Of a DNA stretch of 37,747 nt, positions 34,182-37,747 are shown one piece after another. How positions within the stretch are numbered: the first letter of the stretch is position 1; each line of letters opens with the position of its first letter. Source of the stretch: Thermoplasmata archaeon (GTDB lineage: Archaea > Thermoplasmatota > Thermoplasmata > Lutacidiplasmatales > UBA184); NCBI GenBank assembly GCA_030037815.1, contig JASHPZ010000065.1:1-37747 (forward strand), given 5' to 3'. The notes beneath the pieces are model-generated. The model worked only from the letters and a program-made list of their open reading frames with translations. It ran no database searches and was not told the DNA's origin. The position numbers were made by a program, and so were the translations under genes.

Positions 34182-35166
34182 ACGTCCCCGCGTCCGCGCG
34201 GCGCCCCGCCGCCCGGAGGACGCGGAGCGCGTTCAGCGTGACCATCTCGTTGCGGGGACCGACGCCCCAGTCGACGACCTCCGTGTTCGCGCCGTCGGCC
34301 GGACCGCTCCGCCAGAACCGGCGCTCCGCGGCCCAACTCCCGTCGGGCGAGCGCCGGGCGAGGAGCCGGTCGAGCGCCTCGCGCGTCCGCGGGTCCCCCA
34401 GGGCCCCGGCTGTTCCGAGCACCCGAAGAGCCTGGAGGAGGTCGTAGTGCCAGTAGACCGGATAGTGGAGCCGCGACCACTCCGACGGGAGTTCGCCCTC
34501 ACCGCGACAGGATCGTACGAGGCGGTGTCGCAGGAAGAACTCGGCCGCACGCTCGACCGCGGGACGGACGGAGTCGTCCCCCGAGGTGCGGAGGTACTCG
34601 CTCAGTCCCCACAAGGTCGCGAGGGACTCGTAGAACGACGAGTGGGTCGCGTCGGGGGCGGAGTCGCAGTTCCAGCCCCCGTCCGGCCACTGCCAGCGCA
34701 CGAGGCCGTGTGCGATCGCCCGCACGCGCGGGTCCGTGGCGCGCCCGAGCCGCGCGGAGACCCCCAGCGGATTGCCGAGCACGGACGCGTGCACCCGGAA
34801 CCGACCGCGCACGCGGTGCGGGTCGGCCGTACGGTGGGGGAGCCGGTCGAGGACGTACCGGAGCGCCCGCTGCGCCACCGGATGGTCGGGCGGCACCCCG
34901 AGCTCGACCGCCGAGACGAGTCGCCAGGTCGCACCGGCCCACTTCTTGTACCAGTGGACGCCGAAGCTCCCGTCCGGTCCGGCCCCCGCGAGGAGCGCCC
35001 CGAGGCGGGGGCCGTGCACGAGGCGACGTCGGAGCTCCCGCACCTCGGCGGAGCGCTCCGACCGGCCCAGTACCTCGGTGAGCGTGAGGAGTCGAATCGA
35101 CGGGTCGGGAGAATCGAGGAGGAACCGAACCCCGGGAGAGCTCGGGTCCAACGCGCGCTCTTCCAT
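34168..35166 (-). CDS. Terpenoid cyclase/prenyltransferase-like alpha/alpha-toroid protein (paralog A)
   Basis: QW-like repeats GPDGSFGVHW, WPDGGWNCD, SPDGSWA. LHYPVYWHYDLLQALRVL. ATG at 35166. Confidence 0.8.
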   Translation of the reverse strand: MEERALDPSSPGVRFLLDSPDPSIRLLTLTEVLGRSERSAEVRELRRRLVHGPRLGALLAGAGPDGSFGVHWYKKWAGATWRLVSAVELGVPPDHPVAQRALRYVLDRLPHRTADPHRVRGRFRVHASVLGNPLGVSARLGRATDPRVRAIAHGLVRWQWPDGGWNCDSAPDATHSSFYESLATLWGLSEYLRTSGDDSVRPAVERAAEFFLRHRLVRSCRGEGELPSEWSRLHYPVYWHYDLLQALRVLGTAGALGDPRTREALDRLLARRSPDGSWAAERRFWRSGPADGANTEVVDWGVGPRNEMVTLNALRVLRAAGRRADAGTFRRA

Positions 35167-35273
35167 GCTCGCGCGACCAACGCACGCCAATGGAAAACGG
35201 GTCGTTCGGCCCGGGTCGGCTCGAAGGGTGGGGTGAAGTGCCCCGGCACCGTCCGGCCGGGTCGGGGCGCCCG

Positions 35274-35978
35274 ATGCAGGTCGAATCCGATCCGGACCCA
35301 AAGTGGGTCGCGAGACTCAGCGGGAGATCGCCGACGGCGGTCGAACGCGCGCTCGCGGAGGCGGCGGGCCAGCGGGCCCTGTTCGGGTACCTTGCGCGGC
35401 AGCACCGAGCCGAGGGACGGAGCTCGTACGTCGAGATCGACGCGCCGCTCGAACTGCACGCGCTCGTCCGTCTCCTGCGTCCGTCGCACGTGGTGGAGGT
35501 GGGCGTCTCCTCGGGAGTCTCATCGGCATACCTCCTGAACGCGCTGGACCGGAATCGGCACGGCCGGCTCCACTCGGTGGACCGGCCGAGCCACCCGACG
35601 AAGCAGCAGATCGCGGAGGGCGCGACCCACGAGTCGTGGACGTTGCCGGTCGGCCGGTCGACCGGATGGGCCGTGCCGCCGCGCCTTTGGCGGCGGTGGG
35701 ACCTTCGCCTCGGAGACAAGGCGGACGTGCTCCCGATGCTCGCCGAGCAGCTGCCGAAGATCGACCTGTTCGTCTACGACGTCCCCCACCGGGACACGGG
35801 TACCCGCGGGGAACTGCGTGCCCTGGACCGGCGCCTGCGACGGGGCTCGGTGGTGATCATCGACCACGGTCCCGGCGGCGAACTGTGCGACGCGCTCCGG
35901 ACGTGGGCCCGCTCCCGCGGTGCGGAGCCGATCGGCCGGGCCGGGCTGGGCCTGTACGGGGCGCGGGCGGCGCGCTGA
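35274..35978 (+). CDS. Class I SAM-dependent methyltransferase
   Basis: VVEVGVSSGVSSAYLLNALDRNRHGRLHSVDRP...LRLGDKADVLPMLAEQLPKIDLFVYDVPH...RGSVVIIDHG. ATG at 35274 preferred over the track start at 35190. Confidence 0.8.
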   Translation: MQVESDPDPKWVARLSGRSPTAVERALAEAAGQRALFGYLARQHRAEGRSSYVEIDAPLELHALVRLLRPSHVVEVGVSSGVSSAYLLNALDRNRHGRLHSVDRPSHPTKQQIAEGATHESWTLPVGRSTGWAVPPRLWRRWDLRLGDKADVLPMLAEQLPKIDLFVYDVPHRDTGTRGELRALDRRLRRGSVVIIDHGPGGELCDALRTWARSRGAEPIGRAGLGLYGARAAR

Positions 35979-36039
35979 GCGCCGCCCGCACGCCGGAGTC
36001 AAGTCCGAGGGCGGGTTGGGGGCCTCGGACGACCGGAAG

Positions 36040-37029
36040 ATGACGACCGATCGCGGCCGCGGATCGCACCCCGACGCGGAGTCACATCTCCGCCTCGCCC
36101 GCAGCCCGCAGCCGTCCGTCCGGTACTTCGCGCTCACCGAACTCCTCGGGCGCGGCGAGGACGACCCCGAGGTGCGCTCGGCCCGCCGGCAGATCCCGCG
36201 CACCGGATGGGCCGCCGACCTCCTCGCGACGCAGAAGGCCGACGGGTTCTGGGAGGCGCACACCCCCCGCACGGTCCGCGAGTGGGTCAACTTCCTCCGA
36301 TTCCCGCCGTTCCGGTCCACCATTTGGCAGGGAACGGTGCTCGCCGACCTCGGGCTCACGTCGGCCGACCCGCGGATCCGGAAGCTCGCCGAGTGCGTGT
36401 TCCGGTACAACCTCGCGCTCAGCTCGCCGCTCAACCTCTACACGGAGGAGGTCTGCATCGTCGGCAACGTCGCCCGCATGCTGATCCGGTTCGGCTACAG
36501 GGACGACCGGCGCGTCCGGAAGCTGCTCGACTGGATGCTCGAGGACCAGCGCGAGGACGGCGGGTGGAACTGCGCCGCGGGCGCCCCGGGGACGTTGGAC
36601 GCGTGGGAGGCGCTCTCCGCGTTCGCCGCGATCCCGAAACCCCAGCGCTCGGCGAAGGTCGACCGGGCGGTCGCCCGCGGCGCGGAGTTCTTCCTCGCGC
36701 GGAAGCTGGTCCACGAGGGTCCCCCGTACGCGCCCTGGCTGCGGCTCCACTATCCGACCCACTACTACTACGACGTCCTGGTCGGTCTGGACGTCCTGAC
36801 GCAGCTCGGCTACGGCGGCGACCGCCGGCTCGGACCGGCCCTCGAGGTCCTCGCGAAGAAGCGACGGCGCGACGGGAGGTGGGCGCTCGACCGGATCCAT
36901 CCCGACGAGCTCCCGCGGGGCGGCGGCCGTACGGTCCGACCGCTCGCCCTCGAGCGCGCCGGCGCCCCGAGCGAGTGGATCACGCTCACCGCCCTCCGGG
37001 TCCGCGCCCGCGTCGAGCGCGCAAGCTGA
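36040..37029 (+). CDS. Terpenoid cyclase/prenyltransferase-like alpha/alpha-toroid protein (paralog B)
   Basis: SVRYFALTELLGRGEDDPEV, EDGGWNCAAG, AEFFLARKLVHEG...WLRLHYPTHYYYDVLVGLDVL, RRDGRWALDR. Collinear with paralog A. ATG at 36040. Confidence 0.8.
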   Translation: MTTDRGRGSHPDAESHLRLARSPQPSVRYFALTELLGRGEDDPEVRSARRQIPRTGWAADLLATQKADGFWEAHTPRTVREWVNFLRFPPFRSTIWQGTVLADLGLTSADPRIRKLAECVFRYNLALSSPLNLYTEEVCIVGNVARMLIRFGYRDDRRVRKLLDWMLEDQREDGGWNCAAGAPGTLDAWEALSAFAAIPKPQRSAKVDRAVARGAEFFLARKLVHEGPPYAPWLRLHYPTHYYYDVLVGLDVLTQLGYGGDRRLGPALEVLAKKRRRDGRWALDRIHPDELPRGGGRTVRPLALERAGAPSEWITLTALRVRARVERAS

Positions 37030-37107
37030 GCCGGCGACCGGCCCCCCCGGCGTCGGTCGGCGCCGACGGGGTTGAAGAGACGCGGCGCCGTGGCCGGCCG
37101 GCTCCCG

Positions 37108-37623
37108 ATGGCCGCGTCGCGCGCCACCACCTACGAGGTCCGCTGCGCGTTCCGAGCACCGCTCGACTACGTGTTCCGCTGGTGCACCGACTACACCCCG
37201 GACGACGCCCGGCTCGAGAAGGCGCGGTACGAGCGCCGCATCCTCTCGCGCTCCGCCCGCCGGATCGTCTACGAGGACCTCGAGGACTCCGGACGCGGCT
37301 GGGACTGGAGCCGGCAGACCGTCACGTTGCGCCCGCCCGACCGGTGGCACGCCCACGTCCAGGGCAACCTGCGCACCTGGGAGATCGACTACCGGCTCGC
37401 GGAGCTCGGCGACGGGGGGACCGAACTCCGCTTCCGCGGGGTCCGGCGGCCGACCGCCCTCGGTCCCCCCAACCCGTCCCGAGCCCGGATGGAACCCGCG
37501 ATCGCCCGCGGGTGGGCCGGGTTCGCCCGGGCCCTCGAACGCGACTACGGGCGCGCCCGCCGCGGACCGGGCCCGAGGCGCACGGAACGTTGCGACAACG
37601 TTCAAGTAAGGCGGCCGGGGTGA
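37108..37623 (+). CDS. SRPBCC (START/polyketide-cyclase-like) protein
   Basis: YEVRCAFRAPLDYVFRWCTDYTPDDARLEKARYERRI...RIVYEDLEDSGRGWDWSRQTVTLRPPDRWHAHVQGNLRTWEIDYRLAELGDGGTELRFRG. ATG 32 nt after a TTGAAG element. Confidence 0.75.
   Translation: MAASRATTYEVRCAFRAPLDYVFRWCTDYTPDDARLEKARYERRILSRSARRIVYEDLEDSGRGWDWSRQTVTLRPPDRWHAHVQGNLRTWEIDYRLAELGDGGTELRFRGVRRPTALGPPNPSRARMEPAIARGWAGFARALERDYGRARRGPGPRRTERCDNVQVRRPG
37586..37602. promoter_or_regulatory. Perfect inverted repeat AACGTTG-CGA-CAACGTT (candidate operator)
   Basis: 7-bp arms with a 3-nt spacer, immediately before the TCAAGTAAG TATA-like element and 33 nt before the ATG at 37635. Confidence 0.6.
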
Positions 37624-37634
37624 GGGAGAACGCC

Positions 37635-37747
37635 ATGCCCGCCGGAAAGGGGACCGACCGCCCGGCCCGGGAGGAGCTTCCGCCCGAGGAACCGTCCGAG
37701 ACGACCCAACTGGTCGCCCGGATCGAGGAGGAGCTGGACCTGCTCGT
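37635..37747 (+). CDS. N-terminus of a truncated protein of unknown function
   Basis: ATG at 37635: MPAGKGTDRPAREELPPEEPSETTQLVARIEEELDLL..., open to the window edge, behind a promoter-like element. Confidence 0.55.
   Translation, partial: MPAGKGTDRPAREELPPEEPSETTQLVARIEEELDLL

Noticed and set aside
1-37747. CRISPR arrays, insertion sequences, rRNA genes
   Set aside because: No regularly spaced direct repeats, transposase motifs or rRNA sequence were recognised by eye.

Overview
The window is about 37.7 kb of very GC-rich, densely packed DNA that reads as an archaeal chromosome. Evidence for Archaea: Alba, RpoE1/Rpb7, Spt4, GTP-dependent dephospho-CoA kinase, eS24 and eS31 in one block, type II (archaeal) GAPDH, archaeal-type ProRS, TrmB, DUF373 and a DUF835-like domain. 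A Thermoplasmatota-like lineage is my inference. I support two tRNA genes, Leu(GAG) on the minus strand and Arg(CCG) on the plus strand, and about 38 protein-coding genes, two of them truncated at the window edges. Most very long overlapping ORFs in the supplied track are GC-driven shadows and are rejected. Many genes have a TATA-like element (CTTAAG, CTTTAAG, CTTATAG, TTGAAG) about 22-37 nt upstream of the chosen start, which suggests mainly leaderless transcripts. The most notable observation is an ORF too short for the supplied track: a 27-aa, 9-cysteine metallothionein-like peptide at 30896-30979. Its stop codon overlaps the likely TTG start of an ArsC-type reductase, and a MIP/aquaporin gene follows. 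This is a candidate arsenic/metal-detoxification operon with a new peptide component. Other notable items are: a pair of paralogous terpenoid-cyclase-like toroid proteins flanking a methyltransferase and followed by an SRPBCC protein; an 18-bp perfect palindrome upstream of DoxX; a 7-3-7 inverted repeat beside the promoter of the last gene; a REC-DUF835-wHTH response regulator; a GNAT-methyltransferase fusion; a class III cyclase-TPR protein; a tandem STAND/TPR paralog that has lost its ATPase; and a structured candidate ncRNA upstream of tRNA-Arg. No CRISPR array, transposase, integrase or rRNA was seen.
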